NCBI RefSeq assembly: GCF_039545035.1
Contig: NZ_BAABRO010000016.1
Coordinates: 1-64,000, forward strand
DNA from: Novipirellula caenicola
Lineage (GTDB): Bacteria; Planctomycetota; Planctomycetia; Pirellulales; Pirellulaceae
Length of the DNA stretch: 64,000 nucleotides
Direction of reading: 5' to 3'
Below are positions 1-8,867 of this stretch, piece by piece. Each line of letters starts with the position of its first letter. Position 1 is the first letter of the stretch. A program made the position numbers and the translations under genes. A model generated the notes under the pieces. It was not told where the DNA came from, made no database searches, and saw nothing but the letters and a program-made list of their open reading frames with translations.

Positions 1-415
<415 letters not shown>

Positions 416-424
416 ATTTAGAAA

Positions 425-455
425 TGGATCGAGCTCAGCTTGCTGAACTCATCCA
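425..455 (+). other. Post-16S hairpin, possible processing stem
   Basis: Just after the mature 16S end the sequence folds into a tight stem: TGGAT (425-429) pairs with ATCCA (451-455), and GAG and TCAGC pair with GCTGA and CTC around a two-base loop, with two small bulges. It sits between the rRNA and the terminator. By position it could be an RNase III or maturation signal in the precursor tail; that role is inferred. Confidence 0.5.
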
Positions 456-533
456 CTTTGTGAAAATGACCTCCAGCTAACTCAACAGAATTCAGATCCT
501 CGGATCTGTGTCATCACCAAATATCAAACGAAG

Positions 534-571
534 ACCCACTCAGGACTGTCGCCAGCCTGAGTGGGTTTTTT
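534..571 (+). terminator. Intrinsic terminator of the 16S transcript
   Basis: A perfect 11-bp stem, ACCCACTCAGG (534-544) with CCTGAGTGGGT (556-566), has an 11-base loop and runs directly into six T residues (566-571). It lies on the strand of the 16S gene about 125 bases past its end, so the 16S transcript should stop here. It could also act weakly for the convergent gene at 674-1264. Confidence 0.9.
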
Positions 572-673
572 CGTGCGCGCACCGAATCGAGTTCGAGCGT
601 GAAGATGCTTCGTTGCCCATTCCGCCAATCTTGGCCGGGGTTGTGAAAACTGCGCAACTTCAAGACGTCAGGG

Positions 674-1264
674 CTAGCGCGGCGGTTGTTCGGAGCTCGA
701 TTCGAGTTTTTGTCGATTGCTACCAAAATGGTCTTCGCAATCGGGGCACACGGTGTAGCGAATCTCGGGTACCGTCTGTTCTCGATACAGTCTTAGCTTG
801 ATCGCGATGTTTTCGATTTCGAGCCAGCCGGAGGGCTCAATCAGCGATCGTTTGCAGAAGCTGCACATGGTTAGAAATGCCGCCGAGCGTTGTTGGATGG
901 GATCCAGTAGTGCTAGTCGTCGGCTTGGCACGGCTCTCAGTAAAACGCTCTCGTAGTCCAGGTGTTGCTTGTCATGCCTGGTGATCGTTAGTTGCATGTA
1001 TCGCCGCAGCGTAGGGGAGTCACAGCGAAATGGCACGGTAATCGGATTGCCAGTGACTCGTACAAAACGGTGAATTTCCTTGTACAGTTTTTGAGTCGCA
1101 TGGTCTGCAATAAAGCTCCACAGCGACTTGCCGACGACAGATGCTTCATCCAGGTCGAGGGAGTTGTTTTCTTTTGCAAAGGCCAGCCACCATTCGTCGA
1201 CGGCAACAATCGTGTCTTCGGCATCGACACGATAACGGTAGACGTGAGAAGTTTGACTGACCAT
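674..1264 (-). CDS. PAS-like domain protein with C-terminal CxxC zinc-ribbon pair
   Basis: This 196-residue protein has no signal peptide or membrane segment. Residues about 8-100 resemble a PAS sensor fold (a VDEWWLAFA helix, then VVGKSLWSFI and a long beta region). Residues about 132-180 hold two cysteine pairs, CSFC and CPDC, separated by a GWLEIEN segment. That spacing recalls the C..C-x-G-W-x-x-(I/L)E-...-C-x-x-C element found at the ends of some PAS and GAF regulators, where it may bind zinc. No output domain is present, so it may be a single-domain sensor or adaptor. It faces the 16S terminator and is monocistronic. The function is unknown; I know proteins of this shape from planctomycetes, but the family name is not certain. 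Confidence 0.7.
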   Translation of the reverse strand: MVSQTSHVYRYRVDAEDTIVAVDEWWLAFAKENNSLDLDEASVVGKSLWSFIADHATQKLYKEIHRFVRVTGNPITVPFRCDSPTLRRYMQLTITRHDKQHLDYESVLLRAVPSRRLALLDPIQQRSAAFLTMCSFCKRSLIEPSGWLEIENIAIKLRLYREQTVPEIRYTVCPDCEDHFGSNRQKLESSSEQPPR

Positions 1265-1676
1265 CCTGCTGATTCCCGAAAAGCGCGGATCGGCAAATTT
1301 CTATGCTCTGGTCTAGTTAATCGTAACACTGTTTTCGCTGGAGTTGCCAGGAAAACATTGCCTTAGCCCCGCATATTGGGAGTTTGCATACCACCGCATG
1401 CGCATTTTAGGCGAAAAGTGGTCGCTCAGGCTGCCCTTAATTCGCCCGGCTGCCCATCTTTACAGCGATGTGGTGGGCCGGCTTTGCGATGTTTGTGTAG
1501 AGAGGGCGAGCGTCAGCGTGATGAGGGACCGTGTCGTAAGGGTTCGTAGGTACGAATCGTCGGTGGTGATTGTGAGTTGAAAATCCAGTGGGCGATCACT
1601 GCGACGGCCGTTTCGATCGACTATGATATCGCTCAATATTCCCTCCCCCGTTTCCTCAACAATCGAGAAAATCACT
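1265..1676. other. Intergenic region between divergent genes
   Basis: About 410 bases separate the PAS-type gene (minus) from the SGNH hydrolase (plus) and must contain both promoters. I see no RNA gene, terminator or convincing protein-coding frame. Small open frames here lack a ribosome binding site and any recognisable motif. Confidence 0.5.
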
Positions 1677-2402
1677 ATGCAAATTTGCCGTCGTTCCCTT
1701 GTGAAGTCGCTGTTGCTAACCGTCTTTCTGGCTTCCCCACTGTGCGCTCAAGAGACGCTCGTCGAGCATGATGCGATCAAACCGGTCCCGCGAGACAGTC
1801 GCTGGATGAAGCGTCACGAATCGATGAACGAACGAGTCAAGCAAGGCAATGTCGACCTTGTGTTCATTGGGGATTCAATCACCCAAGGTTGGGAGGGCAA
1901 CGGCAAGAATGTGTGGGAGAAATACTACGGCGATCGCAACGCAGTGAATCTGGGGATTGGCGGCGACCGCACGCAACACGTGATCTGGCGGCTCGATAAC
2001 GGCAACCTGGAAGGCATCTCGCCCAAGGTCGCCGTGATCATGATTGGCACAAACAATTCAGGCAGCAATACACCCGAGCAAATCGCCGAGGGAGTAACTG
2101 CGATCGTTCGTCAACTGCAGCAAAAAACGCCTGATACCGAGATCTTGCTATTGGGAACATTCCCACGGGGTGCGGATCCGTCGGATAAGCGACGCCAAGT
2201 GAACGAGAAGAGTAATGAGATCGTGGCAAAGCTTGCGGCCGACGATAACGTCCACTACTTGGATATTGGCGACAATTTTCTAAGTGACGATGGAAAACTT
2301 TCCAAAGAGATCATGCCTGACCTGCTGCATCTGAGCGAACAGGGATACACGATCTGGGCCGAGTCCATCGAGCCAACCCTGAAAAAGTTGATGGCCAAGT
2401 AG
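1677..2402 (+). CDS. Secreted SGNH/GDSL-family hydrolase
   Basis: The protein is a PAF-acetylhydrolase-like esterase of the SGNH fold, predicted to remove acyl or acetyl groups from lipids or carbohydrates outside the cytoplasm. The ATG at 1677 is preferred over the upstream frame start at 1623 because it opens a classic signal peptide (MQICRRSLVKSLLLTVFLAS ending near LCAQ). The four SGNH blocks are intact: FIGDSITQGW with the nucleophile Ser, GIGGDRTQ, MIGTNNSG, and DLLHLSEQGY with the Asp-x-x-His pair. At 241 residues it has normal family length. It converges on the CoA-binding gene, whose stop is only 17 bases away. In planctomycetes such enzymes are often part of polysaccharide breakdown; the substrate cannot be read from the sequence. 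Confidence 0.88.
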   Translation: MQICRRSLVKSLLLTVFLASPLCAQETLVEHDAIKPVPRDSRWMKRHESMNERVKQGNVDLVFIGDSITQGWEGNGKNVWEKYYGDRNAVNLGIGGDRTQHVIWRLDNGNLEGISPKVAVIMIGTNNSGSNTPEQIAEGVTAIVRQLQQKTPDTEILLLGTFPRGADPSDKRRQVNEKSNEIVAKLAADDNVHYLDIGDNFLSDDGKLSKEIMPDLLHLSEQGYTIWAESIEPTLKKLMAK

Positions 2403-2419
2403 GTCCGCCGCGGTCGTTA

Positions 2420-2812
2420 TCACTCGCGTGCGAGTAGAACCAGCACGCAGCTGCCGTCATCAATGACATTGATTCCGGCGTCGCGAGCCGCTTGGCTTGC
2501 TTGGGCGTCTTCGGCGCCGGGTTGCATCCAAAGATGCTTGACACCTGCTGCCACTGCATCGGCAACCACTTGCCGGGTCACTTCCGGGGGCGTGATGATT
2601 GACAATGCTTCCGGTACGACCGGGAGATCGGCGATTCGTGGGTACGCTTTGTGTCCTTCGATCTCTTCGCTGATCGGATTCAGCGGATAAGCCTGGCGGC
2701 CTGAATCGAGCAGTGCACGAAACACCTTGTTGCCATACTTGTGTCGCCGCGTCGAGGCTCCGGCGACGGCATAGGTTTGGGACGAGAGGAATGATTCGAT
2801 CGGTTGTGGCAT
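2420..2812 (-). CDS. CoA-binding domain protein (YccU-like)
   Basis: A 130-residue single-domain Rossmann protein of the CoA_binding_2 / YccU family. The N-terminal segment VAGASTRRHKYGNKVFR matches the nucleotide-binding loop of the family, and PEALSIITPPEV and LWMQPGAED are the later conserved strands. YccU-type proteins resemble the CoA-binding part of succinyl-CoA synthetase but have no confirmed reaction. I chose the ATG at 2812 over the one at 2836 because an AGGA sits eight bases before it and homologues start near MPQPIESFL. It is on the same strand as the Gfo/Idh gene 70 bases upstream and may be co-transcribed with it. Confidence 0.82.
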   Translation of the reverse strand: MPQPIESFLSSQTYAVAGASTRRHKYGNKVFRALLDSGRQAYPLNPISEEIEGHKAYPRIADLPVVPEALSIITPPEVTRQVVADAVAAGVKHLWMQPGAEDAQASQAARDAGINVIDDGSCVLVLLARE

Positions 2813-2882
2813 CGGTTTTTCCTGTGGAAAGTGCAATGGAGAGCCGGGTGTTCAGCCCCCATTTGAAATAACTGCCAGCGAA

Positions 2883-3851
2883 TCAGCTGCCATTTGCGTA
2901 GGCTTTTGCCATCACAACGTTGGTCTCGCGGCCTTCGTTTCCGTCGACGCGAGGGCTGCGATGGTTGCGGATCGCGTCGGCGAAGTCGGCAATTAGCGGT
3001 TCGCAAAAATTTGCCGCTGGCGGGAGCGTTTCGATGGATTCTTTTCCGTCGATCTCGATGATCAGCTTGTCGCCATTCAGCGGGCACGCTCGCAGTCGTC
3101 CTCGCGTACCGATGATCGTAAATTCATCGGGATCTTCGGTACCAAAGTGGCATTGTAGCGTTGCGATCGGTCCCTGATCGAAACGCATCAGGACGGTCGC
3201 GGTGTCTTCGACTTCGTAATCGGCCGCGACGGTCCCACAGATCGATTTGACCTCGGCGACGGGCCCGAACAGATGTAGGAAAACGTTGATGCGGTGGCTG
3301 CCAACGTCCATCAACGCTCCGCCGCCACTTTCGGCTATCGTTGTTCGCCAATACCCTTCGTCGCCGGCTTGCATGGCAAGCGGCGTGGCGGTGACTGCGG
3401 AAACCGCCATCGGAGTCCCGATCGCATTGCTTTTTAGCAACGTTTCGATGCGATCGATGATGGGGTAAAACCGCCGATAATAGGCCACGCCAAGTCTGAC
3501 GTCCGCCTTGCCGCACACGTCAATCATTTCGTCGCACTCGGCGACGTTCATGCCCATCGGTTTTTCGACCAGGACGTGTTTTCCCGCGGTCGCGGCCATG
3601 CGGGTTTGGGGCAAGTGGGCGCGTACCGGAGTCGCGATATAGACGGCGTCCACGTCGGCGTCGTTCATTAATTCGCGGGCATCCGTGTACCGGCGAGCGA
3701 TCGAGAGTGATTCGCAAAATTCGTTCAAGCGATCGGGATCGCGTCGGCAGGCTGCAACGAGTTCGTTGCCTGGAGTGTCGATGATCGCTTGCGCGACTCT
3801 TTTTCGCGAAACATCGCCACAACCAATCAGTCCCCAGCGAATCGTTTTCAT
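2883..3851 (-). CDS. Gfo/Idh/MocA family NAD(P)-dependent oxidoreductase
   Basis: Members of this family oxidise or reduce sugars, inositols and related compounds with NAD(P). Residues 1-120 form the Rossmann domain with GLIGCGDVSRKR near the N terminus and the family EKP motif (VLVEKPMGM) around residue 97. The C-terminal half holds the substrate domain with YRRFYP and DVGSHRINVFLHLFG, where the conserved Asp-x-x-x-His is visible. The start at 3851 fits MKTIRWGLIG; the longer frame to 3911 runs through a tandem duplication and looks untranslated. At 322 residues it has normal length and appears cytoplasmic. Planctomycetes carry dozens of paralogues, so the substrate stays open. Confidence 0.9.
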   Translation of the reverse strand: MKTIRWGLIGCGDVSRKRVAQAIIDTPGNELVAACRRDPDRLNEFCESLSIARRYTDARELMNDADVDAVYIATPVRAHLPQTRMAATAGKHVLVEKPMGMNVAECDEMIDVCGKADVRLGVAYYRRFYPIIDRIETLLKSNAIGTPMAVSAVTATPLAMQAGDEGYWRTTIAESGGGALMDVGSHRINVFLHLFGPVAEVKSICGTVAADYEVEDTATVLMRFDQGPIATLQCHFGTEDPDEFTIIGTRGRLRACPLNGDKLIIEIDGKESIETLPPAANFCEPLIADFADAIRNHRSPRVDGNEGRETNVVMAKAYANGS

Positions 3852-3863
3852 GAAAGTCTCGTT

Positions 3864-3895
3864 GCTAATGCGTGGTAGAGCTAATGCGTGGTAGA
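3864..3895. repeat. 16-bp perfect tandem duplication in the leader of the Gfo/Idh gene
   Basis: GCTAATGCGTGGTAGA occurs twice, back to back, at 3864-3879 and 3880-3895. It ends 13 bases before the start codon of the minus-strand oxidoreductase and would lie in its 5' leader. It is one of several unrelated duplications of this size between genes in the window. Confidence 0.9.
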
Positions 3896-4155
3896 AAAAA
3901 ATCGGCTTCAAGTCATTGTTGGGTTACCCGTGTTCAGGCAATCCAGACATGGTGATTCAAGAGCATGGCAGCCTAAAAGCATCGAGTAAACCGGCGAGAA
4001 AATCGGTGTCGGTTGGCTTGTCGCAGTCCGTCCGCGCACCGTCCTGGCGAAAATCCCGTTTGCCAGTGATAATACGGAGCTTAGGACGCCTGCGAAGGTG
4101 GTTTTCCTGTTTCCATTGCGTTTCCTTGCCCTCCTGTTTTGACTCTGATTTTCCC

Positions 4156-5076
4156 ATGCCGATTAAAACGCTTTCAATGACCGTCGACGAAGAGAAAGCG
4201 GGGCGGATCGATTTGATCGTCCGTGATTTGGCGGGTGTTTCTCGCAGCCAGGTGAGGGGCATGTTTGACCACGGCTGTGTTTCGGTGAATGGGCATCCTT
4301 GCAAGGGAATCGCTGGGTCGGTGAAGGTTGGTGACGTGGTTTCGTTACGGTTCGATCCCCACCAGCGGTATCGTGAGAAGAAGCGAACGTGGGACGATCG
4401 CACGTTTAGCGTGGTGTTTGAAGACTCGCATTTGATCGTGGTCGACAAGGCAGCCGGCACGTTGACGGTGCCCACCGACAATGGCGAGCCAAATTCGTTG
4501 GTCGATCGCGTTTCGATCTATCTAAGTCATTCGCGAAGCCAAAAAGAAGCGTGCGTTGTCCATCGGCTTGATCGCGAAGTCAGCGGGTTGTTGGTGTTCG
4601 GTAAAAGCGAGGCGATCGCGAAGCAGTTGATTGAGCAGTTCAAGCAGCGAAAACCACGGCGGGTCTATACTGCAATCGTGGCTGGCGTGATTGCAGATGA
4701 TGAAGGAACCTATCATTCTCACCTGGCGACCGGCAGTAATTTGGATCGCTATGTGACCAAGAAATCGCGTGATACTGAGACCGCGATCACGCATTTTCGC
4801 GTCGTTCGGCGAATGGCCGACACGACCTTGGTCGAAGTCCAGTTGGAAACGGGAAAGCGAAACCAGATCCGCGTTCAATTTGCCGACGCCGGGCATCCGG
4901 TATTGGGAGACCCACGGTATCAAGCCAAGCGAGCGTCGCATCCGTTTTGGGTTCGCAAGCGAATCGCTTTGCACGCTCGTTCACTCGCTTTTACTCATCC
5001 AGTGACGGGCGAAGAGGTCGAATTTGAGTCCCCGTTGCCATCGGCCATCCAGAAATTTTTAAATGCTGCCCGCTGA
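4156..5076 (+). CDS. RluA-family 23S rRNA/tRNA pseudouridine synthase
   Basis: This enzyme turns specific uridines of structured RNA into pseudouridine. Residues about 12-70 form an S4 RNA-binding domain (VSRSQVRGMFDHGCVSVNG). The catalytic domain follows, with VVHRLDREVSGLLVFGKS near residues 134-151; the Asp of HRLD is the family nucleophile. Later blocks LVEVQLETGKRNQIRVQFADAG(H) and LHARSLAFTHP are also canonical. The open frame extends back to 3916, but those 80 codons look like intergenic DNA; the ATG at 4156 gives 306 residues, normal for RluC/RluD proteins. Which RNA site it modifies cannot be told. It converges with the phosphatase at 5203. Confidence 0.92.
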   Translation: MPIKTLSMTVDEEKAGRIDLIVRDLAGVSRSQVRGMFDHGCVSVNGHPCKGIAGSVKVGDVVSLRFDPHQRYREKKRTWDDRTFSVVFEDSHLIVVDKAAGTLTVPTDNGEPNSLVDRVSIYLSHSRSQKEACVVHRLDREVSGLLVFGKSEAIAKQLIEQFKQRKPRRVYTAIVAGVIADDEGTYHSHLATGSNLDRYVTKKSRDTETAITHFRVVRRMADTTLVEVQLETGKRNQIRVQFADAGHPVLGDPRYQAKRASHPFWVRKRIALHARSLAFTHPVTGEEVEFESPLPSAIQKFLNAAR

Positions 5077-5202
5077 GGGGCCGCTTTGCTTGACGGTTGG
5101 TTAGCAGGGCGATTTTGTGCGAGCGGCGTCTCGTCATGTAAGCTTCAATCCGCGTCGCTTGCTGCAGCCATGCGGTTAGCAGGCGATTGGAAAAAGCAGG
5201 AG

Positions 5203-5934
5203 TCACGACTTGGGGCGTTTGATCGATTGGATTTTGCTTCCCAGAAAACGGGTCGCCTTGCCAAATCGGTCCGCAATCGTTCGCATCGGTGTTCGGCGAG
5301 CGTGGCCATGGCGATCGGTTTGAATCGTTTCGCCGGTCGATGGTTCAATCGCCGTCAGATAGCCTCCGCCAAAGCAGTAGGTGTCGATGCAGACAAAGTA
5401 TCCCGAATCCAGGATGTTGCCGCCGGGCTGAGGGGTGTGGCCGAGGAAGACACGTTTTCCGCTGCAGTGAGGCAGCGGCAGCGGAAAGTCGAGATGCTTC
5501 CAGAACATCGTCGCTTCGTCTTGCAACGGCATCGCCACGCTGTGAACGTAATTCGCGTGAACAAAAATCGATTCTTCGGCTTCGTAAAAGGCTCGCAGCG
5601 AGCGAAAGAAATCGAGGTGGTCGTCGGGAATTTTGTGCAGTGAACCGCCGTAGCTTGCCAGCGTCGCTTGCCCGCCGCTATTTCGCCAAATGGTGTCATC
5701 CAATCCGGCTGTGACCCCCATCAACATGATCTCGTGATTGCCTCGCAGTGCGACCACGCGGCAGTGTTTCTGCAGTTCGATGATCTGCTCGATCACATTC
5801 TTGCTGTCCGGACCCCGGTCGATGTAGTCACCCAGGAAGATCAGTTCGTCATCGGACGTCGGGGCGATCGTCTCGATCAGTGACCTGAGTGCCTTGGCAC
5901 ATCCGTGGATATCACCGATCGCAAATTGTCGCAT
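5203..5934 (-). CDS. Calcineurin-like metallophosphoesterase (serine/threonine protein phosphatase type)
   Basis: All signature blocks of the PPP/ApaH superfamily are present: GDIHG at residues 7-11, GDYIDRGPDS near 35, RGNHEIML near 65, FVHANY near 125 and FLGHTPQPGG near 165. These supply the Asp, His and Asn ligands of the two-metal centre. At 243 residues with no membrane segment it resembles bacterial PrpA/PrpB-like protein phosphatases more than the longer ApaH. It may reverse Hanks-kinase phosphorylation, such as that by the kinase at 17858, but this is only a guess from function. It is the second of two same-strand genes after yqgE, 124 bases apart. Confidence 0.9.
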   Translation of the reverse strand: MRQFAIGDIHGCAKALRSLIETIAPTSDDELIFLGDYIDRGPDSKNVIEQIIELQKHCRVVALRGNHEIMLMGVTAGLDDTIWRNSGGQATLASYGGSLHKIPDDHLDFFRSLRAFYEAEESIFVHANYVHSVAMPLQDEATMFWKHLDFPLPLPHCSGKRVFLGHTPQPGGNILDSGYFVCIDTYCFGGGYLTAIEPSTGETIQTDRHGHARRTPMRTIADRFGKATRFLGSKIQSIKRPKS

Positions 5935-6058
5935 GGAGGAGGCTCGAGGATAGGATCAAATTCAGTCAGACGCTCAGATTCGTTTGCCGCCGTGAATGCT
6001 GTCGTTGGGGTGTTCGCAGGGGATGGATTCGGCAGAACCGATCCAAGGGAGCGGGGCG

Positions 6059-6739
6059 TCAATTTAGATTGGGGTCACCAAAGTGCACGCCCGGTGCCAT
6101 TGAGTTGAGGATGTCGTGACCGCACCGGCGAACCGCCAGTTCCCATGATTGGTCTGCGTCGCCAAACAGGATATCGCTATCGGGCTTGCCGACCAACCAG
6201 CCACCAACTCGCATCTCTTCGTCCAGTTGTCGGGGGCCCCAGCCGCTATAGTTCGCGATGTAGCGCACCTTGGCGTCGGGGCGATGGAGCAGGATTCGCA
6301 GGTGGTCGTCATCGCCGGTGATCCAGGCGGGCGGATTGCCCAGGTCGATGGACATGCTTCCAAACGGGTCAGCAGGGTGATTTTCGATTGTAAATTTGGC
6401 GCCGCCGGTGACCGATTCGCCGGGGCCAAGTGGTTCGCCCGTCGCATCGAGAGAAACCGGGCCGCAGGGATCGCCGATCCCGGCCAGGTTGTGCAGGGCT
6501 AAAAGCGGGCCTTCGACGGGCCCGCCTCGATAGATAAAGTCGTCCTCTCGCGGTTCGCCTCCCGCGGTGGTGCTGAGCGCCACCAAGTCGCGAAATCGGT
6601 TTTCGGTCGGTCGATTGATCGCCAAGCCAAAGGCGCCCTCCGGGTCATGGCGAATGATAAAGATGACCGAACGGAGGAAATTTCCATCGCCCAAATACGG
6701 TGACGCAATCAGCAGCCGTCCTGAAAGATTTTCTGACAT
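6059..6739 (-). CDS. YqgE/AlgH family protein
   Basis: The sequence after MSENLSGRLLIASPYLGDGN matches the conserved YqgE/AlgH opening, followed by FRSVIFIIRHD-like and GAFGLAINRPT, then YRGGPVEGPLLALHN and, near the C terminus, RYIANYSGWGPRQLDEEM with GGWLVG. The start at 6739 has a GGAG nine bases upstream; a longer frame to 6925 is probably leader. The family has a known fold but no agreed biochemical function; AlgH was linked to alginate regulation in Pseudomonas. It is 226 residues long and cytoplasmic. The 320 bases upstream are non-coding. Confidence 0.92.
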   Translation of the reverse strand: MSENLSGRLLIASPYLGDGNFLRSVIFIIRHDPEGAFGLAINRPTENRFRDLVALSTTAGGEPREDDFIYRGGPVEGPLLALHNLAGIGDPCGPVSLDATGEPLGPGESVTGGAKFTIENHPADPFGSMSIDLGNPPAWITGDDDHLRILLHRPDAKVRYIANYSGWGPRQLDEEMRVGGWLVGKPDSDILFGDADQSWELAVRRCGHDILNSMAPGVHFGDPNLN

Positions 6740-7043
6740 GATGGACTTCTCCGATTTGCGACAGGCGAGCGAGTCGCAAGGGTGTTGAAAAAATGAGCAA
6801 TGGCAATGCACGGGCTGTGCCAAGGGAAGCAGACCGTTGCGGGAAAACGGGCCGCTGGGGGTCAATGCAGTTGGCTGCGGAAATAAAAGGATGCGCTGCG
6901 AGGTCGACAGTTGCCTCACCAGCAAACTCGCGGGTTCGCAATCGCAGGGAGAGCATCGTTAGCGGTTGTGTCGACCGCGATTGGCGTTGGCGAGATGGTC
7001 GAGTGAAGACTCTCGCTGGTTCTCGCGGTTCCTGTTATTTCTC

Positions 7044-7088
7044 GAGCTCTATTGTTTTGGGCTCTATTATTTCGGGCTCTCTTATTTT
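7044..7088. repeat. Three tandem 15-bp repeats at the fabH stop codon
   Basis: GAGCTCTATTGTTTT (7044-7058), GGGCTCTATTATTTC (7059-7073) and GGGCTCTCTTATTTT (7074-7088) form a degenerate three-unit array. The last unit overlaps the stop codon of the minus-strand ketoacyl synthase gene (7087-7089), so the array would be at the start of its 3' untranslated region. The rest of the 6740-7043 gap shows nothing that I recognise. Confidence 0.8.
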
Positions 7089-8091
7089 ATGCCGAGTAGG
7101 CATCTCGCCAAAGCCCGCCGGCCCAGGACAATCCTACGCCGAATCCTACTAGCATATTAACCGATTCTGGCTTCAGTTCGCCGCGGCTTCGCAGTCGGTC
7201 GATCAAAATCGGTAATGTTGACGAAACGGTATTGCCCACATCAGCAAGTTCGATGGGGATCCGTTCGGCTGCAACTCCCATTCGTCCGCGAAGTTGGTCC
7301 AGCATCTTCCAGGTCGCTTGGTGCATCAGGTAGCGATCGATATCGGCGTCGGTCAGCCCATTGTCCGAAAGGATTTCTTCGATCAATCGCGGGACCGCTT
7401 CGACGGTGAAATTGATCAAGCTCGGTCCGTCCATGTACAGGCGGCTTTTCCAGCGTTTGCGGTGCCGGGGCTTGATCGCATCTTCGCTGGGGCGGCTTCC
7501 GCCGTCACCGACCAGCAGCATGTCGCCGCCGCTGCCATCGCTGCCGAATTGAAAGCCCCACAGCGATTTTTCGTCACTGGCGGTCACTAAGGTGGCGGCG
7601 GCGCCATCGCCAAAGATCGTTCGCAGGCTGCGGTCATCGGCGTCAATGTATTTGCTGTACGTTTCCGCGGTGAGCAGCAGGATGTTTTTTGCAACTCCGC
7701 TTTGGATCAACCCGTCGGCCATGGCCAAACCGTAGACAAAGCCACTGCAGCCCAAGTTGAAATCGAGTGCGCCACAGCGGGTTGGCAGTCCGAGTCGATC
7801 TTGGATCAAGCAACACGTGGTCGGCAGCGGGTAGTCCGGGGTCTGTGTGCAGAGCAGCACGAAATCGATCGATTGCGGGTCGATCGCATGCTCGGAAAAC
7901 AGTTTCTGGGCCGCTTGGATGGCTAGGTCGCTGGCGGTTTCCTTTTCGTCGGCGATATGCCGTTGATGGATACCCGTTTTTTCAGCGATCAGAGCGATGT
8001 CCCAATTGGGAAAATCGGCTTGAAGTTGTTCGTTCGTTTCGACTCGCGAAGGCAAGTGAACAGCGATCGGACCAAGTTGAGCATGCGGCAC
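7087..8091 (-). CDS. fabH: Beta-ketoacyl-ACP synthase III family protein (FabH type)
   Basis: FabH enzymes condense an acyl-CoA with malonyl-ACP to begin fatty acid synthesis. The active-site Cys is in DFNLGCSGFVYGL, the His in LMHQATWKML (usual FabH reads HQAN) and the Asn in VGNTVSSTLPI, so the Cys-His-Asn triad is kept. IFGDGAAATLV is also typical. The open frame runs upstream through the tRNA gene and so cannot all be coding. I propose the GTG at 8091 (reading MPHAQLGPIAVHLPSRV), which gives 334 residues, the normal length, although no good Shine-Dalgarno is visible. Planctomycetes have several paralogues, so this may act in a specialised lipid pathway. It follows tRNA-Gly on the same strand. 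Confidence 0.85.
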   Translation of the reverse strand: MPHAQLGPIAVHLPSRVETNEQLQADFPNWDIALIAEKTGIHQRHIADEKETASDLAIQAAQKLFSEHAIDPQSIDFVLLCTQTPDYPLPTTCCLIQDRLGLPTRCGALDFNLGCSGFVYGLAMADGLIQSGVAKNILLLTAETYSKYIDADDRSLRTIFGDGAAATLVTASDEKSLWGFQFGSDGSGGDMLLVGDGGSRPSEDAIKPRHRKRWKSRLYMDGPSLINFTVEAVPRLIEEILSDNGLTDADIDRYLMHQATWKMLDQLRGRMGVAAERIPIELADVGNTVSSTLPILIDRLRSRGELKPESVNMLVGFGVGLSWAGGLWRDAYSA

Positions 8092-8283
8092 TGCGAAGGA
8101 TCCACGAATGGCCGAAGGGGGAGAGATGCGAAGCAAAGGAAAAAAGATAGCGGCAATCGCGGTATCGTGAAAGTCGCCACCCCTGGTGAAAAACTCCGAA
8201 TGGGGCAATCGAGCTTTTTGCGAGGCTTTGCAAAACGCAACAGCAGGTGAATGGAGATACCATTCACGCAAAAGAAAAGAAAG

Positions 8284-8356
8284 AGCGGCTGATGGGATTC
8301 GAACCCACGACAATCACGTTGGCAACGTGATGCTCTGCCAACTGAGCTACAGCCGC
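8284..8356 (-). tRNA. tRNA-Gly (anticodon GCC)
   Basis: The reverse strand folds into a full cloverleaf: acceptor GCGGCTG with CAGCCGC, D arm with AGCTCAGTTGGCAGAGC, anticodon stem ATCACG/CGTGAT closing the loop TTGCCAA (anticodon GCC), and T arm with GGTTCGAATCC. The discriminator base is U, as expected for bacterial tRNA-Gly. CCA is not encoded; the tRNA is followed by CTTTTCTTTT, which may help end or process the transcript. Confidence 0.97.
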
Positions 8357-8867
8357 AAAACTTTCGACGCCGGCCAAGTTATCGCTTGCAGTTTGATGTT
8401 GCAAGGTCACTTGGTGACACTTTTTTGTGAGGCAAAAACCAACTGGTTTGCCATCAACAGGAGCGGATTGTAGGTGCCGATCGGATTCGTTCAAGCCCAA
8501 TTTGTGAAGACTTTGAAAAATGTTTCCGAGCCGGCCATTCCGCGTTGGGGTTTCGCAGGTCGCGGTCCTTTGGGGGATGCACGAGGGCCTTCGGGGGACG
8601 CATGAGCGTCGGGGGGCACGGATGGATCGCGACGGCGGGCTGGCAACGCGGGGCCGCTGCCGCCGCCGCAGAAACCACGATGGTCCTTGGGAACGCAACT
8701 TCACTTTCTTCTGATTTTCCCCCATTTCCACCAAGCACCCTGACACGGTACACTACCGGGCTTGATTTATAGATAACGATGAGGCGCAGCGATCCGATGG
8801 TCGGTTTTCCTGTTTCGCCCTCACGTGCATACGATGACGCCGTAAAGACGAGAGGTCTTACCGAAGG
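8357..8867. other. Intergenic region upstream of the trigger factor gene
   Basis: About 510 bases hold the promoters of tRNA-Gly (minus) and tig (plus). A G-rich stretch with repeated GGGGGA/GGGGGC motifs lies at about 8570-8630. A possible weak -10 (TACACT) is near 8750, with TTTCCA 18 bases before it, but I would not rely on it. The long antisense frame from 8454 to 9254 has no motif and is mostly a shadow of tig. Confidence 0.4.

Noticed and set aside
3916-4155. N-terminal extension of the RluA-family frame
   Set aside because: The 80 codons before ATG 4156 do not resemble the family and contain no domain; the ATG at 4156 matches homologues.
8730-8790. Sigma-70 promoter of tig (TTTCCA and TACACT)
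   Set aside because: The match to consensus is too weak to list as a feature.
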